In this document: positions 25,770-36,400 of the stretch, piece after piece
Position numbering within the stretch: position 1 is the stretch's first letter
Layout of the letters: each line of letters opens with the position of its first letter
NCBI GenBank assembly: GCA_026745465.1
Contig: JACYXH010000794.1
Location: 19,993 to 83,992 of the forward strand
DNA length: 64,000 nucleotides
Direction of reading: 5' to 3'
Origin: Lota lota
Taxonomy: Eukaryota > Chordata > Actinopteri > Gadiformes > Lotidae
Position numbers and translations under genes: made by a program
Notes under the pieces: model-generated
What the model was told of the DNA's origin: nothing
What the model saw: only the letters and a program-made list of their open reading frames with translations
Database searches by the model: none

Positions 25770-26020
25770 AGGTCCGGACACACGGCACTTCCGCTCGCAC
25801 CGCTCGCTGTCCACGTTCCCTCGTGAAGAGTCTGGAGCCTTCCGCTCCGTCAGCCTCCGCAGTCCAGTCAGCCTCCGCACCGCGCGGAGCGTCGTGTTGA
25901 CGCTGAGTGAACTGTCTCTCCGCCCCCACGGGCCACGCCCCCTCTCGCCGTATGAACCAGGTGTGTCGCATTAGTCGTTCACCTCGTCCGACCCGGAAGT
26001 AGACTCTGTTCACCACAGTA
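25770..26020. other. GC-rich, CpG-containing spacer before the DIRS element
   Basis: About 250 bp rich in G+C and CpG, at the point where similarity to the opposite arm stops. Open frames on both strands lack recognisable domains. It may be a CpG-rich regulatory fragment; nothing firm can be said. Confidence 0.3.
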
Positions 26021-26180
26021 CGTTCTATTTCATGTAGGCTACGCCGTCTAGGCTTCGCCTTATGGGCTTGTCCCGTGCGCGCACTCGCGTGCACTGAAAA
26101 TTTTCAGCAATGCACCAATCAACGTGGGCACAGCCCACACTTCCCACGGCACCGTGTATATAACGCGGCGCACAGCTGCG
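26021..26180 (+). repeat. DIRS left inverted terminal repeat with TATA-like promoter
   Basis: Inverted counterpart of about 31655-31840. It contains gtatataacgcgg at about 26156-26168, a TATA-like box some 70 bases before the first gag ATG at 26230, suggesting the internal promoter. Confidence 0.75.
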
Positions 26181-26229
26181 TTCGTCCTCTTTTTTCTTTC
26201 AGCATTTGTACCAACAAGACTAACTAAAC

Positions 26230-28020
26230 ATGATGACTTCATGCAGCAACGGCGTGGCGGCATCTGCGGAGGTACGGCCCTTTTCAGGGCCTCTCTGCTC
26301 CTCTTGCCCGGCGATCCTTGCTCCGGACGACGGGCACGCCATGTGTTTCCGTTGCCTCGGTGCGGAGCACGCCATGGCAGCCTTTTCAGGCTCCGGCTCC
26401 TGCGCCGCCAGTACCACCCTACCTCAAGAGGTTCTCCTCTCGAGGCACCTGTTTTTTTCCCCGTCGGTGGAGCTCGCGGACGCCATCGATATCTTCGACG
26501 CCTTGGCGACACCAGGGGAAGACGAGGACTACGACCTCGATGTGGACTCCGCGTCGGGGACTTCCTCAAGGCCTTCAGGGGTTTTGCCCCCGGAGAAGCC
26601 GCGTCGTTTCGCCGACCTGTTCGGCGATATCATGGGCGAGGCAGCGGCCATCAAGGGCATCGCCATGCCACCTCCGCCGCCCTCCCCGGAACTGGACGAC
26701 ATGCAGGGGGACTATTTTAGGCCTCCTTCGTCGACCAGACGGCCTACTATATGCCCTCTGTTCCCACCCGTTCAGCGGTATCTTACCGCGGCGGCTGTGG
26801 ACCCGTCCTCCCTTAAGGCCCCGGTGAAGGCGTTCACCGATTTCACCAGGGTGGAGGGGTGGTCCGCCACACAGGCGAGGGGGATACCTCGCCTGGAGCC
26901 TCCTCTGGCAGCGCTCCTCTGTCCGGGCGCCGGATGGCGTCCGAACGAGAAGCCGCTGCCCCCTGACCGGCTTCTCAAGCAGCTCGCTGCCTTGTGGGAC
27001 AGATCCTTTGTCTGCGCCGCACAAGCAGCGGCGGCCGTGAACAACATTGCCCTGCTTTCCTCTGCCCTGTCGGCCATGACAGTTGGCAAGGATTCGTTCG
27101 GGCAGGGCGACGTGGAGAAGGTCGCTAGATTCTCCGGCGCTGTCCTCCAGCTTTGCCAGCCGGTGGCGGTTACTGCCGGACGTCAGATGGCGTGGGCGAC
27201 CATGGGTCATCGAGCCATGTGGCTGTCCTTCTCCTCTGTCCCTGACAGAGAAAGGGCGGGCCTTATCCAGGGTCCGTTGGCCGCGGACGGACTCTTTGGA
27301 CCTCGGTTCGCGGAGGTTCTCGCCCACCTCCAGTCCGTCCGTGAAAATCGTTCCCGGTTCGGTCCGATTCTCACGGGCTCCTCCTACCAGGCCAGCGGGA
27401 GCAGTCGGGCCAGCAGGAAGCGGGGTCGACCACGTCCTCAACGGGCCACACCGCCGCCTCCAGCGCCGACGCCGACGCCACCTCCGCAGCAGCGCCAGGC
27501 AGCGAAGGGGCAGAAAGCACGGAAGCTGGCGCCCACGTGGGACCGACCTACGTCTTTTTCCTTCCCAAACAATAAAGAATTGAAAGCCCGTTCGACCGAA
27601 CGGCAGTACATCTTTAAGGAGCTGTGCCCTTTAAGCCGACCGCGCCCTGCGCCTGTCGTGCATCCCTGTTCCCCTCAGCCTCTCCCTCCTTCTCAGCCTA
27701 GTGGCTGTGGGGCGGCGGCTAGGCAGTGTAGTATAGCCAGGGGGTCGTCCGCTTCCATGCGGCGTCCCCGTGCGCTTCATGAGCGGGTTGCAGACTCGCC
27801 GCACGAGGCCGCCTATGCAGCTTCGTGCTACAGTCTTCCAGACCCCGACTTTGCCCCCCCAACCTCCGCTCTACAGTCTGATGACTGTGGTAAGACGTCG
27901 GAGCTGTTAGCCGTGGGCACGGCGAGCGAGCAAGCTGTGGGCCCGCTCTCTGCAGCGGTTTTCCCGCTCGCAGGGGCTCCCTCCCCTCCCTTTCGAGGTA
28001 CGCCCCCCTTGGTTCACACA
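26230..28020 (+). CDS. DIRS gag-like ORF1
   Basis: Starts at tandem ATGs (26230). The N-terminus has a C-x2-C...C-x2-C zinc-finger-like cluster (CSSCPA ... MCFRCLGAEH). An acidic stretch (GEDEDYDLDVDSASG) and proline-rich blocks follow, then a conserved middle region (QLAALWDRSFVCAAQAA...), typical of structural proteins of vertebrate DIRS elements. A basic, proline-rich segment ends this part (KRGRPRPQRATPPPPAP). The same frame stays open to 30222, but from about 28025 it only shadows RT and finally enters the recombinase N-terminus. The 3' limit given is therefore approximate. The product would package element RNA. Confidence 0.65.
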
Positions 28021-28024
28021 CAGT

Positions 28025-29965
28025 GTGAAGGCGGTAGGGGCCGAGGAATACAGAGCATTCCTGGACAACGTTCCTCAGCTGGATGCTCGCCCTCTCACCG
28101 AGCGCCATGCGCGTTGGCGAGAGCGATGCGTTTTACCCGCGTGGTTGGACAACACGTTGAGGTGGGGCCACCCCATACAGTTCAAGCACCGTCCCCCACC
28201 CTTTATGGGGTTGGTGGAGACGAGGCTGCAGGATCCAGCCGCGAGCACGGCTCTGGCAGCGGAGGTGGTCCGTCTCTTGGGGAAGGGGGCTGTCTCTGTC
28301 GTTCCCCCCCTCGAGTCACGCCTAGGGTTTTACTCCCGCTACTTCCTGGTTCCCAAGAAGTCGGGGGAGATGAGACCCATTCTGGATCTTCGCGTCTTCA
28401 ACAATTTTGTTGCCGTGAGGAACTTCAGAATGCTCACCACCAGAGCGTTGCTCCGGTGTGTGAGAGAGGGCGACTGGTTCACATCCCTGGATCTCAAGGA
28501 TGCGTACTTCCACGTCCCCATTCTCCAGGCTCACAGGAAATTTCTCCGCTTCGCCTTTATGGGCGTGGCGTACGAGTACCAGTGCCTGCCGTTCGGTTAC
28601 TCTCTGGCCCCACGCACGTTTTCAAAGTGCGTAGAGGCAGCGCTGGGACCGCTCAGGCGTCAGGGAAAGAGAGTTCTCTTTTACCTCGACGACCTACTGA
28701 TTCTGAGCGACTCAGAGGAAGCTGCGAGAAGAGACACCATGACGGTGATAAATCATCTCTCCGCGTTGGGTTTCGCCATCAACTGGGTAAAGAGCTCTCC
28801 GCTCCCCAGCCGCCGGCTAGTCTACTTGGGGCTTTGCCTAGACTCCGTCACGTTCACAGCGACGCTCTCGCCTCCTCGGCGAGATGCTGTCCTGTTGGCG
28901 CTCTCCCGTTTTCACACTCGCGGAAGAGTGACCGCACTGTCCGTCATGCACCTGTTGGGACTGATGGCAGCTGCTCACCATGTGGTGCCCCTGGGTCTGC
29001 TCTTTATGCGCAGACTACAGCGGTGGTTTGCTCGCCAGAGACTGGACCCCAAGAGACACAAGCGCAGGCTACTGTCAGTTCCTCGCTCGGTGTCTCCAGA
29101 CCTGAGATATTGGGGGAGTTCCCCGGCTATTCTCAGAGGGGTTCCCCTAGGCAGAGTCACGTCTCACGTGGTGGTCTTCACGGACGCCTCGTTGACGGGT
29201 TGGGGAGGAACGTGCCTTTCCCACTCGGTCGGAGGCGAGTGGCCGACTCTCCCCACTCCGCACATAAATGTGCTGGAGCTCATCACGGTGAGGAAAGTGC
29301 TTGTACACTTCTCTCACCTGGTGTACGGCCGCCACGTTCTGATCCGAACGGACAGCGTGTCAGCGGCGGCATACATAAACAAACAAGGGTGAGTGCGCTC
29401 CGCTGCTCTCCACCGAGCAGCAGTCGAGCTCTGGCTGTGGGCTCATCAGAACCTGCTCAGCCTGAGAGCCCTGCATATCGCGGGTGCCCTGAACTTTGGG
29501 GCGGACCTCATGTCTCGCAGCGGTCCCCGCAGAGACGAGTGGCGTTTACATCCCGACATTGTCAGACTGATCTGGCAGAGGTTCGGGATGGCTCTGGTGG
29601 ACCTTTTTGCGTCCAGAGAGAACACCGACTGCAGTCTGTGGTTCTCTCTCAGCCCTCAGGATCTTCCCCCATTGGGGGTGGACGCGATGGCGCACGCACC
29701 GTGGCCGCGGGCTCTCTTATATGCGTTCCCGCCGCTTCAACTAATCCATCCTCTCCTGGAGCGGGTCAGGCAGGAGGGATTGCCCCTCGTTCTAGTGGCC
29801 CCGGAGAACCGCTCAGCTCTGTGGTTCCCAGAGCTAGCGGCGCTCTCTTGCACGGAGCCGTGGCCGGTACCGATCAGACCGGAAGCGCTTTCACAGGCTC
29901 ACCGGACGGTGCACCACCCGCCCTATGTGACGGGTCGGTTGTTGGTTTGGCTTCTGAGAGGTTGA
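28025..29965 (+). pseudogene. DIRS reverse transcriptase-RNase H, interrupted by a stop
   Basis: RT motifs are in order: RYFLVPKKSGEMRPILDLR, the catalytic-Asp motif SLDLKDAYFHVP, QCLPFGYSLAPRTFSK and the polymerase box YLDDLLIL (YxDD, near 28682). RNase H follows with VVVFTDASLTGWGG, INVLELITV and IRTDSVSAAAYINKQG. A TGA at 29390-29392 stands where related elements read through, and the same frame continues to 29965 with RNase H remainder plus the conserved DIRS region (LVDLFASRENTDCSLWF, LVLVAPENRSALWFPEL). The frame is open upstream of 28025 as well, so the true start is uncertain. One nonsense change is the only lesion seen, so inactivation may be recent. Confidence 0.85.
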
Positions 29966-30981
29966 TTCTGCAAGGCAGAGGTCTGCCAGCATCAGTTATC
30001 AACACTATTCAGAGTGCTCGCGCGCCTTCCTCTTCCTCCCTTTACGCGGCGAAGTGGGGCGCTTTCTCTACGTGGTGTTACCTCAACCACGTTATCCCAT
30101 CTCTCTATGAGGTGGGAAGCGTGCTTGGGTTCCTTCAGTGTTTACTGTCAAAGTCTATGCGGCAGCCGTTTCGGCTGGCCACGCAGGTTATGACGGAAAA
30201 CCGGTTCTCAGTCACCCACTAGTCATGAGATTCTTGCGTGGGGTTAGACGTGTTAAACCTGTTTTCTCGTGTGCTTACACCGCGATGGGATCTTCCCACC
30301 GTGTTGCGGGGTTTATCCAAGAACCCCTTCGAGCCTCTGTCTCAAGCCCCTTTGGATGTTATTTCCTTTAAAACGGCGCTCTTATTGGTTTTGGTTTCTG
30401 CCAAACGTGCCGGTGAGTTGGCCGCGCTGTCTGTCAGCCCGAGCTGCTTGATATTGAACGAGGACAGCTCCTTCACGCTGCTTAGACCCAATCCTGCGTT
30501 CCTCCCCAAGAACATATTCAGTTATTTTCGGTCGAGGGATATTGTGCTTAAGGCTTTTCAACCCCCGCCTCATACTAGTGAAGCGGATACGGAGTGGCAT
30601 CTCCTGTGCCCGGTGCGGGCATTGGCTATGTACGTGAAACGATCAGCTGAGTTTCGCTTCACAAAACAGTTGTTTGTGTGTTACAGCGACACTGCCAAGG
30701 GCCGCGCTCTTTCTAAACAGCGTCTGCCCCGCTGGATATGTGAGGGTGTCTGCTTAGCCTACACTCGGCAGGGCTTAGCATCACCTTTGGGTGTTAGAGC
30801 TCACTCTGCACGAGGGATGGCCGTTTCGTCGGCCTTTTTCAAGGGAATTTCGGTAGAAGACATTTGCGCAGCTGCGTCATGGTTTTCCCCCGATCCTATT
30901 ATTCGTTTCTACATGTTGGACATGTCCAGGGGCTCACTCGGCCACTCTGTGTTGGAGTCGGGCTCCCTCTCTACGAATTAG
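29950..30981 (+). pseudogene. DIRS tyrosine recombinase, two frameshifts
   Basis: The N-terminal core-binding part (SLYAAKWGAFSTWC) is in one frame to about 30140. The next segment (KVYAAAVSAGHAGYDG, HPLVMRFLRGVRRVKP) is in a second frame to about 30255. The catalytic domain (30262-30981) returns to the first frame. The catalytic part shows the active-site Arg in LVSAKRAGELAALS, the H-x-x-R motif as HSARG and a C-terminal Tyr in IIRFYMLDMS, so it belongs to the tyrosine-recombinase superfamily. The enzyme would integrate circular element DNA. The two shifts, probably with a small deletion near 30140, should prevent a full-length product. Confidence 0.85.
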
Positions 30982-31522
30982 ATATTGGTTTATCGTTCAT
31001 CAGAGCCTGTTATGCGCGTGATGTCGCTCAGCTTCTTTCTCTCTCCGCTGTCACCCGGTGGTGTTCCAGCGTGGATACTGAGCTCAGGAGTTACAGGTTA
31101 TTATTACTTTGATTACGGTTCGTAACCGGCGTCCTCTATTATTAAACATTGCACAACAGGTCTCTTCCTGTCGCCTCTTTGAGCGTAGGTAGGAAGGGCC
31201 TTGTTGCTCGTTGCTATTGGTAGCTTGGTTTTCTTCCTAGCTCCGCCCCTATGGTCGCGGACATAGGAGAAGCCTTGTTGCTCTGCATTCCCCTTTTTCA
31301 TGTTCATTGAAATACGGGTTGAGTCAGAGTTACAGACTCACTCTATTCTCTTTTTCATCGCTTTGCGTGTTTTTAAGAGAATTCAGGGTTTCTTATTTAG
31401 CTGTTGTGTTTTACACATCTTCGGCTTATTGAGTCTGATGTGCCCTGTGACTTAGGTCTGTATTTTTGTGACTTGGGTCCAGCCGGAGTACATTTATCCG
31501 GCTCCGCTCGCAGCTTCACCTT

Positions 31523-31622
31523 AGCCCATAAGGCGAAGCCTAGACGGCGTAGCCTACATGAAATAGAACGATAGTTATGTTATTATAACTCTAGTTCTAT
31601 GATTGTAGGCGTAGCCGTCTAG
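31523..31622. repeat. DIRS internal complementary region
   Basis: The first half (agcccataaggcgaagcc ... gaaatagaacg) is the complement of 26021-26068. The second half (atagttatgttattata ... gtagccgtctag) is the complement of the right end up to 31860. The two meet at gaacg|atag, so this segment is a copy of the joined termini used as template for circularisation. Confidence 0.9.
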
Positions 31623-31654
31623 TTTCCCACCTGCTGTACCCTCCTAATGCTGAA

Positions 31655-31860
31655 ACAATAGCTGGGAGGACGAACACAGCTGTGCGCCGCATTATATTCA
31701 TGGTGCCGTGGGAATTGTGGGCTGTGCCCACGTTGATTGGTGCATTGCTGAAAAATGTTCAGTGCACGCGAGTGCGCGCACGGGACAAGCCCATAAGGCG
31801 AAGCCTAGACGGCTACGCCTACAATCATAGAACTAGAGTTATAATAACATAACTATCGTT
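31655..31860 (-). repeat. DIRS right inverted terminal repeat
   Basis: Inverse copy of the left terminal repeat through the gcggcgcacag, gtgggctgtgcccacg and cgcgagtgcgcgcac blocks. It is followed by about 40 bp unique to this end (ctacaatcatagaac ... aactatcgtt), as in other DIRS elements. Confidence 0.85.
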
Positions 31861-32542
31861 CAGAGGATGCTAAGGCCGTTAGCAAACCAAGCTAGCTTTA
31901 CACCAAACGACCAAAACATCCCAGACACGAGCAGAAACCCGAATAAAACAATCCCCAAATCCACTCTCTCACTCCTCATTTAACCGTCAAACAACTAATA
32001 AGTAAATGTTTAAATATAATTTAGCTGGGCGATCTCTACAGAGAATAAAGTACTCTCCTCCTTTGTCCTCGTCTCTTCCCTATCGCTCCTTTTTCCCACT
32101 CGCTCGTGACCTCTCACCCTTCTCCAAATGACCTGGAGGTCTCTAAATCAACCCTTCCTATTGGTTAAACCCAAATAGAGTCCATATAACCAAATGTACT
32201 GAACAAGGTTCAAATGTTTTAAAATAGTGAGTTAATTTAGCCTGGTTACACAATAACAATATTTTTCTGTAACCTATTCATATTTGTTAATTAGTTGAAC
32301 TAATATTTACTAAATCATTAGATCTATAAATGTTAATTATGTATTAGGTGTAAAATGTTAAAAAGTTATAAATTTTACTTACATATTCTAGTAGTCTGTA
32401 CATTGTGTTGTGTGTAACTTAGTATGTGTGAACTGAAATGTTTTGCATGTTATTATACATTTTATATTCTAGTAGTATGTATATTGTGTTGTGTATTGTA
32501 ATACATGTTATTAGTGAACCTACAGAGATGTTTTGTATGTTA
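31861..32542. repeat. AT-rich spacer with ~100-bp tandem repeat units
   Basis: No gene. From about 32400 a unit containing ttctagtagtatgtatattg and acatgttattagtgaacc is repeated. It continues beyond the 783-bp insertion at 33330-33490, so the insertion landed inside a tandem array. Confidence 0.6.
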
Positions 32543-33325
32543 TGTGGCAACCCGGCTCCAGGACAGCGCCCCAGGCGGCTCAGGGGAGCGGTGGTTAATG
32601 GAGTCTACCACCGCTCTCCGGAATATCGCACACCGAAGCTCATTACCGCTGGCGGCAATCTGCGAAATGGGCGACACCTGGGCCGACGGAGAAAACGCGT
32701 ACACAAGCGGCGCTCGGCGGGGCTTAAGGGAAGGACGCGATACGAGGAATAGGTACCTCGGCGCTACGAGGAGGAAGAGATCCCTCGGCGGCAAAGAGTG
32801 GAAAGAGACGGGGAGAGAACCCCCGGCAACACGGCAATGCGCAACGCGCTACGAGGACGAGGTACCTCGGCGCTAGGAGGTAGCTTACAGGAAGACGCGA
32901 TACGAGGAAGAGATCGCTCGGGCAGCGACACAAGGTCGAGACCCCTCGGCGGTACGAGGACGAGGTCCCTCAGCCACCCGAGAAGAGATCGCTTGAAGCG
33001 ACACGAGGAGGAGATCCCCCCCCAAAGCGACACGAGGAGGAGTGTCCAGAAGTTCGGCAGTCCCCGACCGCGGACCAACAACCCGAGAGGACTTCCCCAC
33101 GAAAGATCGGAGGATCCACGGGAACCCCGGCGGCTGTACCTGACCGTCCCCGGAGAGTCGACGGAGAGTACCGCCGAACTTTAATTAATTAATTAATTAC
33201 TTTGGTGATAGGCCCGGCCTAACCTATTTATTTGTGTTAATAAATACGCCTTTTGTGGATCAAATTGACTATCGGCTTGTGTTCACTGGGGGGAGACGAC
33301 CGCGTAGTGGAACCGGGTTGCCACA
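32543..33325. mobile_element. 783-bp TG...CA-ended insertion (solo-LTR-like), GTTA target duplication
   Basis: The ends are perfect inverted repeats (tgtggcaacccgg / ccgggttgccaca) flanked on both sides by GTTA (32539-32542, 33326-33329). A TG...CA border with a 4-bp duplication fits an LTR. An AATAAA-type signal (gttaataaatacg, about 33237) lies some 80 bases before the end, as in R/U5. The 13-bp inverted ends are long for an LTR, so a DNA transposon remains possible. The interior is GC-rich with degenerate repeats of cgaggaagagatc / cgaggacgaggtcc type (32720-33020). No domain-bearing frame is seen. Confidence 0.6.
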
Positions 33326-33481
33326 GTTACTATAGCTTCTATGTTCTAGTAGTATGTATATTGTAATGCATGTTATTAGTGAACCTACACACATGTGTTG
33401 TATGTTATTATAACTTTTATATTAAAGTATTAAGGAATATTGTATCGTGTGTATTGTAGTACATGTTATTAGTGAACCTAC

Positions 33482-36400
33482 AGAGATATTTTGGAGGCTT
33501 TGACCACTGGCAGCAGCCTCAGAAGACCCTCCTCTGAAGCAGAGTATTTCTTCAGGTCAAACACGTCCAGCTCCTCTTCTGATGACAGTAAGATGAAGAC
33601 CAGAGCTGACCACTGAGTAGGGGAGAGAGATTTTGTGGAGAGTCTTCCTGATGTCAGGTACTGTTGGATCTCCTCCACTAGAGAACGGTCATTCAGCTCA
33701 TTCAGACAGTGGAACAGATTGATGCTTCTCTCTGGAGAGAGATCTCCACCTATCTTCTCCTTGATGTAACCAACTGCTCTCAGATTGGTATGTGAGATTC
33801 TTCCTTTCTCACTCCTTTTCTTATCCAGCAGACCTCGTAGGAGAATCTGATTGGTCTCCAGAGAGAGACCCAGGAGGAAGCGGAGGAACAAGTCCAGGTA
33901 TCCATTCTCACTCTGTAAAGCCTTGTCCACAGCACTCTGGTAGAGGAGGAGGAGTTTATCTTCCCCAGAGGTTGGTTTTTCTTCTGAGAGCAGATTAACA
34001 CCAGTGTCGATGAAGGACAGAAAGACATAAAGGGCAGCCAGAAACTCTTGGATGCTCAGATGGACAAAGCAGAAAACCTTTTCCTGGTACAGCCCACACT
34101 CCTCTTTAAAGATCTGGGTGAACACTCCTGAGTACACTGAGGCTGCTCTAATATCGATGCCACACTCTTCCAGGTCTGCCTCGTAGAAGATCAGGTTGCC
34201 TTTCTCCAGCTGGTTAAAAGCCAGTTTTCCCAGAGAAACAATGATCTCCCTGCTCTCTGAACTCCAGTGTGGATCTGTTTCAGCTCTCCCATGATACTTC
34301 CTGTCCCCCTGTATGGACTGAACCCTCATGAAGTGGCTGTACATCTGAGTCACGGTATTGGGCATCTCTTCTCCTCTCTGGGATGTTTTGAAGAAGTCTT
34401 CCAGAACTGTAGCAGTGATCCAACAGAAGACTGGGATGTGACACATGATGTGGAGGCTTCGTGATTTCTTGACGTGGGAGATGATTTTGCTGGCCAGCGT
34501 CTCCTCTCTGAATCTCTTCCTGAAGTACTCCTCCTTCTGTGGGTCGGTGAACCCTCTCACCTCTGTCACCATGTCAACACACTCAGCAGGGATCTGATTG
34601 GCTGCCGCAGGGCGTGTGGTTATCCAGATGCGAGCGGAGGGAAGCAGGTAGCCCCTGATGAGGTTTGTCAGCAGCACGTCCACCGAGGTTGGCTCTGTGA
34701 CATCAGTCCAGATCTGGTTGTTCTGGAAGTCCAGAGGAAGTCGACACTCATCCAGACCATCCAAGATGAAGACTTGGAACCGGTCGTATCTGCAGATTCC
34801 TGCTTCTTTGGTCTCAATAAAGAAGTGATGAAGAAGTCCCACCAAGCTAAACTCTTTCCCTTTCAGTAAATTCAGCTCTCTGAAAGTGAAGAGAAATGTG
34901 AAGTGTATGTCGTTGTTGGCTTTGCCTTCAGCCCAGTCCAGAGTGAACTTCTGTGTTAAGACGGTTTTACCAATACCGGCCACTCCAGTTGTCATCATTG
35001 TTCTGATTGGTTGATCTTGTCCAGGTAAGGGTTTAAAGATGTCTTCACATTTGATTGGTGTTTCCTCCTTGGCTGGTTTCCTGGAAGCTGTTTCAATCAG
35101 TCTGACCTCATGTTCCTTGTTGACCTCTCCACTGCCTCTCTCTGTGATGAAGAGCTCTGTGTAGAAGTCATTCAGACCTCTTGGCTGTCCTGCTTTAGCT
35201 ATTCCCTCAAACACACACCTGAACTTCTGATTTAAATGAGACTTGATTTTATGTTGGCACTCGACAGCAGCAGATCCTAAATGAGAAAACAACAGAAGAC
35301 ATCAGTTAGTGGATGGTGACATCAGTGGAAACATGTCAATATTTCTTGTACAATAATCAACATGATATTTAGTGGCTTCATTACTTGTGTTCGGAGAAGC
35401 TGGTCGTGACAAGGACTGCATGTTACAGATTCTAAATGTTCAGGATTATTTCCACAGCAATATGATTGGTCTAATGTTAGAAATAATGATAGTGTATCAG
35501 TGGAAAGTGACTTGCTATGCTGCTATAACAAGATAGTGTTGCATCTCTTCCACTGAGTTATTCTGCTGTTCATCTACAGTATATTGTTTAACATTCTTTA
35601 ACCTGATAAACCCACAATAACCCTACATATCTGCACCAAAACATTTAACCTGATACCCCACAATAACCCTGTCACGATTTGTCTAGTGCAGGAACCCAAA
35701 AGCAGACCAGGACAAGGTAAGTTGGAATTTATAAGGGGAGTGTTCATTTGGAAGCTGAATTTCGAATGTTGGTCGGGAGTGGGTGAGGCTGGAAGGCTGG
35801 AGGTCTTTGTGCTGATCCAACAATGCTGCAGTGAAGTAGACAGACAGGCAGGTGTGAGTGACAATCCAGGTGAGTAACTGTAGACAGAGGGGTAGGCGGC
35901 AGATTAGCGACAGGCAAACAGACAAAAACAGCAACTATTATGCAAGCGCTTGAAGCTTGACACGAGAGCTAAACATACTGGTTACTCTAACGATCCGGCA
36001 GGGAATGGATGTCTGGTCATGGCTTAAATAGTGCAGAGGTGATGATCAGGACAAGGTGTGCAGATTGCAGCAGGTGAACGTTGTTAGACAATCAGCCGGG
36101 ATGTGTTCAGGAAACTCAGGAAAATTGGACTTCAGGTCAGAGGAATAAACGAAACTAAGGCAAAACAGGCTCAAGGTGCTGGATTCATGACAAACCCTAC
36201 ATATCTGGATCAAACCATTTAACCTGATACCCCAGAATAACCCTATATCTGGATCAAACCATTTAACCTGATTCTCCCAGAGTAACCCTACATATCTGGA
36301 TCAAACAATTGAACATGATACCCCCACAGTTACCCTAGTTAACCTGATACCCCCAGAATAACCCTACATATCTGGATCAAACCATTTAACCCCCAAGAGG

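Larger units (their letters stand above)
26021..31860 (+). mobile_element. DIRS-type tyrosine-recombinase retrotransposon (5.84 kb, defective)
   Basis: The structure is diagnostic of the DIRS order. The left terminal region (26021-26180) and right terminal region (about 31655-31860) are inverted repeats of one another (shared blocks such as aagcctagacgg and gtgggctgtgcccacg). An internal complementary region at 31523-31622 joins the complement of the left extremity directly to the complement of the right extremity. The extremities share cgtt, so the joined form has a short overlap, and there is no flanking target duplication, as expected of tyrosine-recombinase integration. Coding order is gag-like, RT/RNase H, then tyrosine recombinase. 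The coding frames are damaged, so this copy is probably not autonomous. Confidence 0.93.

Noticed and set aside
25612..26720. Arg-rich and Pro-rich frames of 160-198 codons on both strands
   Set aside because: GC-rich shadow frames of gag and of the CA repeat, without domain content of their own.
26230..30222. Single 1330-residue protein in the DIRS element
   Set aside because: From about 28025 the frame merely shadows reverse transcriptase and ends with the first part of the recombinase, so it is not one gene.
32438..33184. Arg-rich frames of 104-128 codons in the 783-bp insertion
   Set aside because: They arise from GC-rich degenerate repeats, overlap in several frames on both strands and have no recognisable domain.
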